Shown here: in pieces, positions 47,372 through 57,179 of the stretch
Layout: every line of letters begins with the position of its first letter
Position numbering within the stretch: position 1 is the first letter of the stretch
Origin: Apiosordaria backusii
Taxonomy: Eukaryota; Ascomycota; Sordariomycetes; Sordariales; Lasiosphaeriaceae
Direction: 5' to 3'
DNA: 64,000 bases
Assembly: GCA_030549205.1 (NCBI GenBank)
Contig: JAUKTV010000003.1
Location: 1,240,001 to 1,304,000 of the forward strand
The notes under the pieces: generated by a model
What the model saw: the letters and a program-made list of their open reading frames with translations, nothing else
Told to the model about the DNA's origin: nothing
Database searches by the model: none
Translations under genes and position numbers: made by a program

Positions 47372-47706
47372 TGGAGGCTGGGGCCAAAAGTGAGTGAACT
47401 CCCATGTTAGGTGCCGCCTTGGCTCACAGTGCCCACAGCTGTGCATGCACTCTCAAGCCACAGCCATAACCCTAACCCTCAAAAGGCTACGCTGACCTTT
47501 TATACTTAATACAAAAGAATAAAAATATAAAAAAAATAAAGAAAGACTTTCAGGATATTAAAAAGTAATAGAAAGGTTTAAATCCTATTTCCAAGTAAGT
47601 ATAAAAGTACTGGGCATATAGTGTGTAGTTTAAAAGTGCACAGTTCACACTGTCCTAGGAAATTGAGCTAACATGGGAGTTCACTTACTTTTAGCCCCAG
47701 CCTCCA
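47372..47706. mobile_element. 335-bp MITE with 39-bp inverted repeats and TA duplication
   Basis: TGGAGGCTGGGGC...CATGTTAG at 47,372-47,410 and its inverse at 47,668-47,706 match at 37 of 39 positions. TA lies at both flanks (47,370-47,371 and 47,707-47,708), as in Tc1/mariner-type insertions. The centre is half GC-normal (with CCCTAACCCT near 47,473) and half AT-rich; no coding capacity. The ends are almost un-RIPed although the host DNA is saturated, so it arrived late. Confidence 0.85.
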
Positions 47707-47708
47707 TA

Positions 47709-49150
47709 GTTAAGGTTATAATAATTTTCAATAAACAGTTATTTTTTATGGCTATCTTCATAAAGCTATTTTGATAAATTTAATAATTTTTTAAAAATAT
47801 TTCTATTTAAAAATATTATTACTTTATTAATAGTTAAATTGCTTTTAAAATTACTTTAAGTTAGTTAAAAGAGGTCTATTTATTAAAAATTAAATTAAAT
47901 TTTATTAAAAAATAGCTATTATTATTTATTAATTAATACTTTATTTATTTTAACGTTAACTTTATATACAAAATTTTAATAAATAAAATAATAATTATTT
48001 ATTTTTTTAATTACTTTACTGATATACTTTAAGCTTTAAATATTACAGCTTTTACTTTTTTAAACTCTAATTTCTATCGATTTACTTTAAAATAGGCTTT
48101 ATTTAATATTTCTACCTTTATTATTAAATAAAACCTTTTATAAGCCTATTATAATGCTTGAATTAAAGCCTTTATTAATAAGAATATTAAGTTAGGTTTT
48201 AAGGCTTATAAAAAAGTTCTATTAAATTAAACCTAAATTTTAAATTAAGAAAAGGATTTTTTTAAAGATAATTTTAATCCTCCCTTTCTTTTTTTATTAA
48301 CCTCCTTTAAAACTCTTACTTTATAAACTTCTATATTATTAAAAAATATTTAAAATAAAGTTATTAATAAAGTTTTTACTTAATACTATTAAAAATTTTT
48401 AAAAGTTAATAAATAAAGGTTTAAATTATTTAATAAGATAGTAAAATTTTTAAACCATATTTATATTAAAGTTACTTCATTAAAAGTTTAAATCTTCTAA
48501 CTATAAAAAGAATTAAAATTTAAGGCTTTTAATAAGAAAAAAATAATAAAAAAGAAGCTTAATTTATAGTTTCAAAGTATTAAGGTTATTAAAAAGGTAA
48601 GGGATAAATTAAAGGAAATTAAGGTATTTATAAAGGTAAAAGGTTAGGTAAGTATTAAAATTTTTTAAAAAGAAGCTAAATATATAAAATATCTATCGTT
48701 TAAAAATATACTATATGAATTTTAAATAAAATAAAGCCATATTTAATAAAGAAATTAAGATTTTATTATCTTAATTATAATAAAAATATCAATTATGAAT
48801 TGACCACTATTGTAGAGTAAAAACCATTACCCCATTAGGGAGTCTATAATATAAAAGTAGGTTATAAAGTTAAAAAAGGATAGTACTGTAAGTTAAGTTA
48901 AAATATAGAAAGGAAATAGGGTAGAGTGAAAGGATGGATCTACATCCTTAATCCTGACTATAACGGCTGTAGCCTTAAGACTGTAGAAGCCGTCACTGTA
49001 ATAATAACTATAGACCTCTACTTCACCCTACTCCAAAACTTTAATATTATAAATCTCATTATTAAAATTATTAATATATCTTTACTTTCCTATAGTTGTA
49101 TTTCTTTGCAGTAACTGAGTTCTCTTCTCTGCCTATGGGCGTAAGATTAC
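47709..49150. other. AT-rich relic grading into normal DNA
   Basis: 47,709-48,790 is unassigned RIPed relic. From about 48,795 (GACCACTATTGTAG...) composition rises, with patches such as GGATGGATCTACATCC near 48,940. This is the edge of the AT-rich block and holds the promoter of the next gene. Confidence 0.5.
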
Positions 49151-50335
49151 ATGTACCACGTGAAGCAGCCTTACAGCCCAACCATCATCTCGCCCAACGA
49201 TGATCGCACATCCCCGCCGTATTTCACAACAAACACAGACAATCTGGTCAGTATGAATGCGCAATCATCCAGTCTGCTTTTTTGCATCCCGTTCGAGCTA
49301 CGAGATGAAATCTACTCGCACCTCTTCACATCCACTAGACTGACCTTTGGCTCGCGGGTTGCAAATGACAACAAGACCATCATCACCCTTCATCCGCCAC
49401 CACACGCACTCGCCCTGCTTCGTGCTTGTCGCAGAATCAACGCCGAGATTGACAAGTCCTGGCTCAGCCAAGTCCTGTTCAAGTTTGAAGATCCGAAGAC
49501 GATGCTCGATAAACTAGCGGGTCTTTCTTTTGAAGATTTGTCGCTCATTCGATACGTCACTGTTCGGGGTGACTCTATGCTGCTTACCTATCTCCCCAAA
49601 CGACACGTCCATCACCGCCTCGTCAGTGTCTTGAAGCTCCTGCCAGGCCTGCAACTCCACCAGCTTACCGTCTTTGGAGGGCACGGTGATAAGTTCCAGT
49701 ACCGAACGCTGGACGAGTTGGTGAGATACGGGAGCGGCTGGCGGGAGTTGCGCTTCATTAGCCACAGCTCCGGGATGCTCGGATACGCTTATTATTGCTT
49801 TGATGAGGCACTTCGCCAGCGATACCAGCGGCGACCGCAACCAGAGTATTGGCAAAGTGTTGTCGATGAGAGGGATGGTGTGCAGTCCTGCCCGTCTGTG
49901 GTTGTTTATCGAGCAACCCGGCCCGGTCATCGTGGAGATGTCCTGAGAGCCCAAACTCGGGAGCAAATACAGCAGAGCGATACAATCGTAAGCCACACGG
50001 GAGCCTCTTATGCGTCGGACGAGTATGGCACGGCGGAGGACCCAGTCCTTGTTGGTGAGGGCGAGCGGAGCAAAGAGGTCATGGTGGTCGTCCGACGAGG
50101 CCGACATGGTGTGGATTACCAAGAGAAAGATGGCCGTCCTTTACTATCAAATTTCGACATCAGGAGGGAATTCCCAGGGAGAACCTGGGCGGAAATTCGT
50201 GCTGCATGCATCGAAGCCTGGGACGGGGAGGATAGGCCTACCTTTGTGCGCCAGGTCGACTTGTATCACGACATCGACGAGTACATCTGGACAGCGTGCT
50301 CTACGTACAATCCAACAACCAGGGATTTGCTTTGA
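49151..50335 (+). CDS. 2EXR-like hypothetical protein, 394 aa
   Basis: A single open exon. Residues about 43-65 read LLFCIPFELRDEIYSHLF, the LPxELRxxIY pattern of the fungal 2EXR/F-box-like family, whose members mostly have no known function. The rest has no domain I recognise; it is rich in Arg and ends with RQVDLYHDIDEYIWTA. A second Met at 49,253 would give 360 aa and places the 2EXR motif nearer the N-terminus, as usual in the family, so the true start is uncertain. It is the first gene after the AT-rich block and is convergent with the O-methyltransferase gene, with 84 bp between the stop codons. Normal codon use, no sign of RIP. Confidence 0.75.
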   Translation: MYHVKQPYSPTIISPNDDRTSPPYFTTNTDNLVSMNAQSSSLLFCIPFELRDEIYSHLFTSTRLTFGSRVANDNKTIITLHPPPHALALLRACRRINAEIDKSWLSQVLFKFEDPKTMLDKLAGLSFEDLSLIRYVTVRGDSMLLTYLPKRHVHHRLVSVLKLLPGLQLHQLTVFGGHGDKFQYRTLDELVRYGSGWRELRFISHSSGMLGYAYYCFDEALRQRYQRRPQPEYWQSVVDERDGVQSCPSVVVYRATRPGHRGDVLRAQTREQIQQSDTIVSHTGASYASDEYGTAEDPVLVGEGERSKEVMVVVRRGRHGVDYQEKDGRPLLSNFDIRREFPGRTWAEIRAACIEAWDGEDRPTFVRQVDLYHDIDEYIWTACSTYNPTTRDLL

Positions 50336-50419
50336 ACCCTCCCATGATGGGAGCTCAATACTGGGTTCTATTTGTTTCTATTGACCTTTGGCATTTCCGG
50401 GAGAACAATTTCGCGAAGC

Positions 50420-51692
50420 TTAGGCGACTTCGACTTCGATGATACTCTCTACCGACTGCACAGGCCGCCAAATCTTGACAATGGACAGCCCGGCGCTGGC
50501 TACCAACTCGCGCCACTGCTCTTCAGACCGCTCTGCTGCCGCAAGACAAGCCATCATGGTGATATCGGACACAGTAACTCTCGACAACGGCTTCACACTA
50601 CTGACCAAACTTTCGTGGATCAGCAGCCTCGAATACCCCTTCTTCATCGCAGGCGCCAGGGTCTGCAGAATCTTTTTGGCTGCCTCGTCCGGCCAGTCGT
50701 GGAGCACGTTGTGCATGAAGTACACTCTCGCACCCTGCGACTCTGGAGGCTGCGCAGTGAAAAAGTCGTGCGGCTGTACCTTGATGAGGGCGTCGACATC
50801 CACCCCCTTGAGGATGTCAGGGAGGTCCTGCAAGACGAGACTGCCAGGGGAAATATTTGGATGCCGGGCCAGAAACTTCTTCAAGTCATGGCCTTTGCCG
50901 CCGCCAATGTCCACCACGAGCGGCCGGGGCTGTCCGTTGTCCGTCTCGGCAACCGACTGAACGACGGTGTCGGTGGGGTAGATATCGACCCAGGGCGTCA
51001 AATTGTATTTGGAATGGCACTCCATGGCGTCGTTAAAGTCCGATGTCAGTCGAGGGTTCGTGCCCACGTACTGAAACATGTTGGCGTTCTTGTCCCCCTG
51101 CCAGAACTGGAAGTTACAGTCATTGACATCGGTGGGATTTTTGAAGCCTGTCTCTTTGAGATAATATGGCAGGGTGCGGAACATCTGGCTGTTCAGCTCA
51201 TGGTAAAAGCCTCCGTACATGCCAGCAAACGAGGGCTCCTCGGCCAGGGCCTTTGCCCATGGGGTCTGCGCATAAGTATCTTGGGCGATCTCTCGGACTA
51301 AGAACTGGCCGGATATGGCGCGCATCATGCGTCCTGCATATTGGCCGCTCCAAAGTTATTACCCTAATTCCATGCAACATTTCCGGACAGGAGGACATAC
51401 GAATGAGAAGCTCATCAGCACCCGTGAGCTCAGCCAGTTTTGTGCAGGTGATGGGTGCTCCTCCAGCATCATCAGCCCACTTCTTAAAAACGCCGGCGTC
51501 AATGAGGGTCTTAATCGAGGCGTTGATGGCGGGATTGACCCAGTTTTGGTCCCAGGCGATATCCCACGGAGACTGAATCCTCCGCAGCGCCTCGAACACG
51601 GCGTCTCTGGCACGGATTCTCTCAGCTTCGTTGGAGAAGGAACTGGCGCTGACGCCTTCAAGGCTGGCCAGGAGCTGATCTGCTGATGCCAT
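50420..51692 (-). CDS. SAM-dependent O-methyltransferase (COMT type), 401 aa, one intron
   Basis: Exon 1 is 51,692-51,401 and exon 2 51,333-50,420. The 67-nt intron (GTATGT...ATGCAG) joins DELLIR to RMMRAIS in frame. The product is the length typical for fungal methyltransferases of the COMT family. It has a winged-helix N-terminal part (LIDAGVF, LAELTGADELLIRRMMR), the SAM-binding motif VVDIGGGKG at about 237-245, LVLQDLP, and MHNVLHDWPDE with the catalytic His at about 309. These enzymes transfer a methyl group from SAM to a hydroxyl, often a phenol in secondary metabolism; the substrate cannot be predicted. The start ATG has a good context (AACATGG). Divergent from the membrane protein gene across 1.1 kb. 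Confidence 0.9.
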
Positions 51693-52836
51693 GTTCTGTT
51701 GGTGTCGATCCGATGATGTTCAGCTGTGAAGGTTGTCGCAGGGCACCGGTTTCGGTTGTTTTGTGCCCATGTTTATTTATTATCATCGACCTCGCTTTTC
51801 CCCTCATTACCGATGCTGCCGTGGGGCCCCTGAGCGGTCAAATGGGGATGAAGTCAAAACACACTACTGCAAAAGAGCACACCTCTTGGCTCTAGGCTCG
51901 AGGTTGTCTGTTTCCGACTCCCCGTTCCCTGAAGAAAAATTCGACACCCGACAGGGAATTCATTGGGGCACTGGACTAGTGCGTTCTGAAAAGGGAATGG
52001 CAAACCTGCTTTACGTCATTCAACAGAGTATTAGGCATGAGCCCCGTCTCGGTCGGGGAGTTGGTTGGTTGGTCGGCGTGGGAATGGACGGAAAAAAAGA
52101 AAGCTTTGGCGTTGCATTATGTGCCCCTTATCACCTCAACGTTGAAGAATCAACAGCACGTCGACAGGGACAATGATCCCATTTCCACCCTCCCACGCCA
52201 AGATGGAAGGGCTGAATATCGTTCTTTCAGCTCCACACTTACTTAAACAATGAGAACAATGTCCCAGAAATATTTCTGTTGTCAAGTTTTTCCATCTTAG
52301 GGCCGAATGACAATGGTGATCAACACAAAGCTACAGTAGGAAAACGGTATCATCAGATCTACGCCCCAGGATTCTCCTGCTGATCGATCTGGTAGCGGCA
52401 TTCAGTCTCGGTGGGACACTGATTTTCAAATGCAAGTGTTTTCCCCCACGTGTGGCGCTCAGCGTGGGTTTTGAATACGACAATCATGGAACATGGGGTT
52501 CGCCAATGGCAAAGGCGAACCACATGTGAAATGCTGGCGGTGGTGCACATCCTCACGTCGGAATTGCTGCTGTCGGTTCCCCGGTACTGGGTCAAGAGCT
52601 GAGACATCCCCTGCCTTTACCGTAATGTCGTGCCCGTGGTGCCGTGCTCCGATGTGCTGGTAAGGGACTGGAACGATGCATTGGAGCATCGGCCAAGGGA
52701 ACTGGGTGTGAGCGAAGGATCGGCAGGTCCCCTTGTTAAATTCTCCATGAAGCCCCCGGATTTTTTTTGCAAGTGGGCACAGAAGTGATCTCAAGAAAAT
52801 CCGACGACCGATTCGCGAAGCAACCCGCAAGCAACC
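51693..52836. other. Divergent intergenic region
   Basis: 1.14 kb between the oppositely transcribed methyltransferase and membrane protein genes, so it holds both promoters. Open frames here (for example minus strand 52,459-52,926) have no recognisable motif and are not called. CTTATTTATTATCATC near 51,770 is AT-rich, but no specific regulatory site is claimed. Confidence 0.5.
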
Positions 52837-54287
52837 ATGGGCTTGTGGGATGTCGAAGATTGGGGGGTGGTTGCTGATCGAGCATGTTGGGCGATGTTTG
52901 CGATGACCTCGCGTGAGTTTATCCATGTCCCTAATACTCTAGTGCACACACAGACAGCGCGCGCACTACTTTAGTCGAAACCAGAACAGACGACATGAAC
53001 TGATTGCCAAGTTAGTGGTTGTTGCTCTCCGCGTCTACTGCAGGTCTTGCACCAAAGGAGGAGGGCTCGGTCTGGACGACTACATCACACTCTTCTGCCT
53101 TGCCGTCTTCCTGGCAACCTGCATCCTCATCACTTTGGGTTCTCAATACGGCCTTGGACAGAGAATTGCCGCCGTCCCCCCCGAAAATGTTGTGCCTGCG
53201 CTCAAGTACAACGTTATCATCAGCTCTGTCCTCATCTGGACCTTTTCCCTACCCAAGTTCGCGATCATCTCGACGCTCCAGCGCATTCTCAGCCCAGGCA
53301 TCAAGACCATCGTGCTATTCTGGGGCCTCGCCATTAGCTCGCAAGCATGCATTCTGGCTACTTCCATCTGGTGGTACAAACAATGTGATCCGGTCGAGTA
53401 TGGATGGGACAGGAGCGTGAGTGGATGATTCATCGGTGTCATGAAATCTTGATATGCTAATGAGGCAACCTTTGCTACAGGGAGAAGGAACCTGCGCGCC
53501 GATTAGTGAGTGCCGAACTTCCAGTTCCAAATCTTCAAGGGATGACACGTTGCTAACATTATCGTCAAGAAATCTTGTCCGACCTTGGCTACTTCACGAG
53601 CGCATACAGCGCCTTTCTCGACGTCTTCTTCGCATTCTACCCCATCCCGTTCATCATGCGGCTCAACATGCCGTTCAGGACTCGCATTGCAGTTGCGACG
53701 GCTTTGGGTCTTAGTGCCCTAGCCTTTGTGGTATCCGTTTATAAGCTTGCCATTTTCGGCGAAATCTTTGAGATCCTGGCAACAGACCTCACCTGTAAGT
53801 CTTCGTTTCCCGCCTTTTACTGACTTGACACTGATCCATGCTGGCATGGGCAGACCCCGTACCGTATCTCGACATTCTTGGTGTGGCAGAAGGCTGTATT
53901 CTGATAGTCTGCGCTTCCCTCCCAACGCTCGGCCCACTATACCGCTCGGCCAAGACGAGACTCACGACGTATGGTGATAGCAGAGGCACCAGGCAAATCA
54001 CGTCCTCGGCCGGAAACAACCAGTTTGAGTCTCACCATAGTCAAAGTACCGGCGGGCATGGTTTTAAGAGTGGGCGGAAGTTTGACTCGGATGCCGAAGG
54101 ACAGGACCCGAGTTTACACCTCCGACCGAGCTTTGACGCCATCCCCCTCGTCACCACCGACAAGAACACTCATGCATTTAGTGGGAATGACCTGGAAGTT
54201 GGGGGTATTCACAGGACGATGGAGGTGTCCGTTTCTTCTCATTCGTTAGACGGGGCCAAGCCGCAACAGCGGGCCAGTGGTTTCTAG
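52837..54287 (+). CDS. Fungal rhodopsin-like seven-TM integral membrane protein, 386 aa, four introns
   Basis: My exon model is 52,837-52,912, 53,016-53,416, 53,481-53,505 (a 25-nt micro-exon), 53,570-53,794 and 53,854-54,287; all introns are GT-AG and phases join in frame. The ATG has a strong context (GCAACCATGG). The product has about seven hydrophobic segments (roughly 15-35, 48-68, 88-108, 122-142, 170-192, 200-222, 240-262), the family's LRVY...GLDDYI after TM1, ILSDLGYFT before TM5, and ASLPTLGPLYR after TM7. A ~120-residue hydrophilic tail is probably cytosolic. This family includes PTH11-like proteins but no CFEM domain is present. Role unknown; surface sensing is only a guess from relatives. 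Exon 1 is the least certain part. Confidence 0.82.
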
Positions 54288-54648
54288 ACCAGGGGTCAAA
54301 GTAAGGTAGGGGGACTGGAAGATTAGAACACAATGGCGAGGCATTCTAATGTATATGAAAACGCCATTCAAGGCACGTTATAGACAGATTATGACCAACA
54401 GTCAGATTTTCTCACTTCTGGCTCCATCACTTGCTCTGCAGTTGTGCATGACTCAAGTGGGGCCAATGCACGACACTGGTCCCGGCCACAACTGTTTGCG
54501 TCCCCCACCTCAAAGCCAACTAGGAATCAACCTCTTTCTTCTTCCCGTCATGGCCTCTCTTCTCTGAACTCACCCTCTTGACTTCAATCTAGATCCATAC
54601 GCCTTGTCCCTCATCTACCTAACAACTCCTTCCCGCGACCTGCCCAAC
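54288..54648. other. Intergenic region upstream of MYND-RNase H gene
   Basis: 360 bp between two plus-strand genes. CT-rich runs (TCTTTCTTCTTCCCGTC near 54,532) typical of fungal promoters lie about 110 bp before the ATG; no TATA box seen. Confidence 0.4.
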
Positions 54649-56994
54649 ATGTGGGTGACTGGGCTACCGCCAAACTGCTGTCCGATCTGTGACGCAACGA
54701 CGGGGTTGCGTGCTTGTGGTGGCTGCAGGGTCATCAGCTACTGTGGCCCCGATCACCAATCGTCACATCGATCAGAGCATAAGACAGCATGCAACGATAT
54801 CAAGAAGACGCGCGAGAAACTGGAGCGTGAGGAAGCTTCACTCCGTGCTAACCCGGGCGATGTGTTTCTCTTGCCGGCAGATGTTTTCAACACTAGCGTG
54901 GGAAGTTTTTGGGGCATACTTGGCACACGAGACTATATGAGGGCTCGTAATGCTGCGGCCCACGCTTTGCTCCAGGCCGACACTCGGGTCGCCGTTAAAA
55001 AAGCCCTTGATCATTTTCTCGACATGCTGCGCCTCTGCCGTAGCGATAATTTCGGAGTGAGAGATATCATTCCGAGCCTCTTGCTGCGCCTTGATCGAGA
55101 GCAAGAATGTTACGACTTTCTCAAGTGGTGGGCCACAGCTGACCTCGACGGTCGGTATAACTGGGGTGATCCCACCTTGCCGTATCTTGACATTCAAGGG
55201 GCCGACGTTTTTGAGCCTGTCAACATGTTCTCAAAGCACACAAGCCTACCCCATCTCGCCATGGCCGCCCTCCTGAAACTATGTCTCTATCTCGACTTAG
55301 AGGCCTATGAAACAGCCATTGAGAACGGTGATGGAGAGCCAGATCGGCCTGTCGGAAACCTTGTACGAACAAAAGTGCGCACCCTCGGCATGCAAACAAT
55401 GTCAACTCTTGTCGAAAGATTGAAAGCTCAATACCACACGCTTATCCGGCTCGTCAATGATGCCAATCCCTATTTCTGGAGTGCCTTGGTCGAATCCGAA
55501 GGGGCGCGCGCTATGCCTTCGGAGTACAGTCCAGGATCTCCGGAGGAGGCGGATGTAGCGTTGTATTATTGCGGGAGTGCCTGGGAAGAGAGCGAAGATG
55601 CCATGGTTATGATTGAAGCCGATACCAGCGAGTTTGTTCGTGTGTACGAAGCGCCAATCCACCTCCGTGGGCCGGAGGCCAGGCCGCAGCAACTGTCAAT
55701 AGGAACAGAGCTGAGTAGGGAAAAGAGAAGAGGCCGCGGGGACTCCTTTCCATCTGCATTCAAGCCTCCTCGCCCGACCTGTATTCCAGAAGACCTGTTT
55801 CACTCGGCTTTCATAGGACATGGGAGGTGCCGTATCATCTCACTCAGCGACCCCAAAAAAGTGCTGGTTTATGTCGATGGCGCTTGCTTGGGCAACGGAC
55901 AGACGGCTTCGAATCCTCGCGCAGGCTGGGCAGTAGTTTACGGCCCAGAGCAGCTAGTCTCCGGTCGACTGGAGAATGAAGGGCCTTTCGGTGGCGCTCA
56001 GGTAGCAACAAGCAACCGCGCTGAACTCCGGGCGGCCATTGCAGCGTTACGTCTTTGCGACTGGCGCGCTGATGGCTTCGACAACATTTGCATTGCGACA
56101 GATTCTTCTTATGTGGTTGATGGCGCCACCGGCTGGATCAAGGGTTGGGTCCGAAATGGGTGGAAAACCAGGACCAACGGCCAAGCCAAGAACAAGGATC
56201 TGTGGGAATTGCTGCTGGGTGAAGTAGAGAGATGGAGCAGCCGCGGACTGAGGGTTGAATTCTGGAAAATTGGGAGACAGTTGAATGTGGAAGCCGACGC
56301 CATCGCAAAAAAGGCAGCCCAAGCACCAGCTGTTGCCCACTTCCGAGATCTGGTTATCGAGAATTCCTCAACTGCAGCTGGAATCAGTGCCTTGTCACGC
56401 CCCCGTATTCTAACCTTGTGTTTTGAGTACGAGGATATGTTCAACGACCTTCATGCGGATCTGATCTCACAACTCAGCTCAAAAGCGACGATGGAGAGAT
56501 CAACGACACCAGAAAACGCGCTCCAAATCCTCAACCAGGAGCCTCCGCCGTCTATCATCTTTGTGGCTGATGGAGGCCTCGCACGGCAGAAGAAGGTCTG
56601 GGAGCGTGTCATTGACCGGCTTCGAGAAGGAGCTACCGTCATAGTGGCGGGCCACTTCAGTAGCTTTGTCAGTAAGGGTGAGTTTGATCGGTTTTTTGCA
56701 CGGGTCGGCCTTCCTTGGAGGCTAGGCTCATATCACCGGGAGACTGTTACGTTGCACCGGACAGCCGTTGGTGACGCCGAGTTAGCCAGGCGGCTTCCAG
56801 ACTCGTACAGCCAAAAGGCCGTATTTGCAGACAATGTATCCAGCTCAGATGCATGGTACACCAGAAGGGAAACTTCGCGCGAGGCAGCGGTGGCGCTCGC
56901 TAGGGTTGGTTCGGGCAGGCTGGGCTATGTCGGTGATGTAAATGGTGAAGAGAAGTCAAAGGCGGTAGTTTTGCCCATGTGCGGTCTTTTGTGA
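54649..56994 (+). CDS. MYND zinc finger - RNase H fusion protein, 781 aa
   Basis: A single exon; I start at the ATG at 54,649, right before the zinc finger. Residues 11-48 form a MYND finger (C11/C14, C23/C26, YC32, H44, C48), with His36 where the family usually has Cys. About 60-390 is an unassigned helical region. About 405-560 is an RNase H1-type fold: VYVDGACLGNG with Asp410, RAEL with Glu459, ATDSSYVV with Asp485, and NVEADAIAKKA with Asp550, so the full DEDD catalytic set is present with type 1 spacing. The C-terminal ~200 residues (IIFVADGGL, ATVIVAGHFSSF) match a region I cannot name. MYND fingers bind proline-rich partners; RNase H1 cuts RNA in RNA-DNA hybrids. Convergent with the next gene, 185 bp apart. 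No mutation or RIP visible. Confidence 0.88.
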   Translation: MWVTGLPPNCCPICDATTGLRACGGCRVISYCGPDHQSSHRSEHKTACNDIKKTREKLEREEASLRANPGDVFLLPADVFNTSVGSFWGILGTRDYMRARNAAAHALLQADTRVAVKKALDHFLDMLRLCRSDNFGVRDIIPSLLLRLDREQECYDFLKWWATADLDGRYNWGDPTLPYLDIQGADVFEPVNMFSKHTSLPHLAMAALLKLCLYLDLEAYETAIENGDGEPDRPVGNLVRTKVRTLGMQTMSTLVERLKAQYHTLIRLVNDANPYFWSALVESEGARAMPSEYSPGSPEEADVALYYCGSAWEESEDAMVMIEADTSEFVRVYEAPIHLRGPEARPQQLSIGTELSREKRRGRGDSFPSAFKPPRPTCIPEDLFHSAFIGHGRCRIISLSDPKKVLVYVDGACLGNGQTASNPRAGWAVVYGPEQLVSGRLENEGPFGGAQVATSNRAELRAAIAALRLCDWRADGFDNICIATDSSYVVDGATGWIKGWVRNGWKTRTNGQAKNKDLWELLLGEVERWSSRGLRVEFWKIGRQLNVEADAIAKKAAQAPAVAHFRDLVIENSSTAAGISALSRPRILTLCFEYEDMFNDLHADLISQLSSKATMERSTTPENALQILNQEPPPSIIFVADGGLARQKKVWERVIDRLREGATVIVAGHFSSFVSKGEFDRFFARVGLPWRLGSYHRETVTLHRTAVGDAELARRLPDSYSQKAVFADNVSSSDAWYTRRETSREAAVALARVGSGRLGYVGDVNGEEKSKAVVLPMCGLL

Positions 56995-57179
56995 ACGAAG
57001 GCGATGTAAATAACAATGAGTTACAATATGGAGATAATTTGAGATGAAAGGGTGACGAACTGGTAGCAAATACTACCTAGTCGATCGGATTTATTTGGTC
57101 ACAGGGCACAGAAATGGACGAAAGCATAAAAAAAGTTGTTATTCATTAGGTAAGAGAGAAAACCGTGTGTACTTTACAA

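Noticed and set aside
50372..51301. 309-codon plus-strand frame opposite the O-methyltransferase
   Set aside because: Antisense shadow; the minus strand carries all the methyltransferase motifs and a proper intron.
52459..52926. 155-codon minus-strand frame in the divergent intergenic region
   Set aside because: No motif, and it overlaps exon 1 of the membrane protein gene on the other strand.
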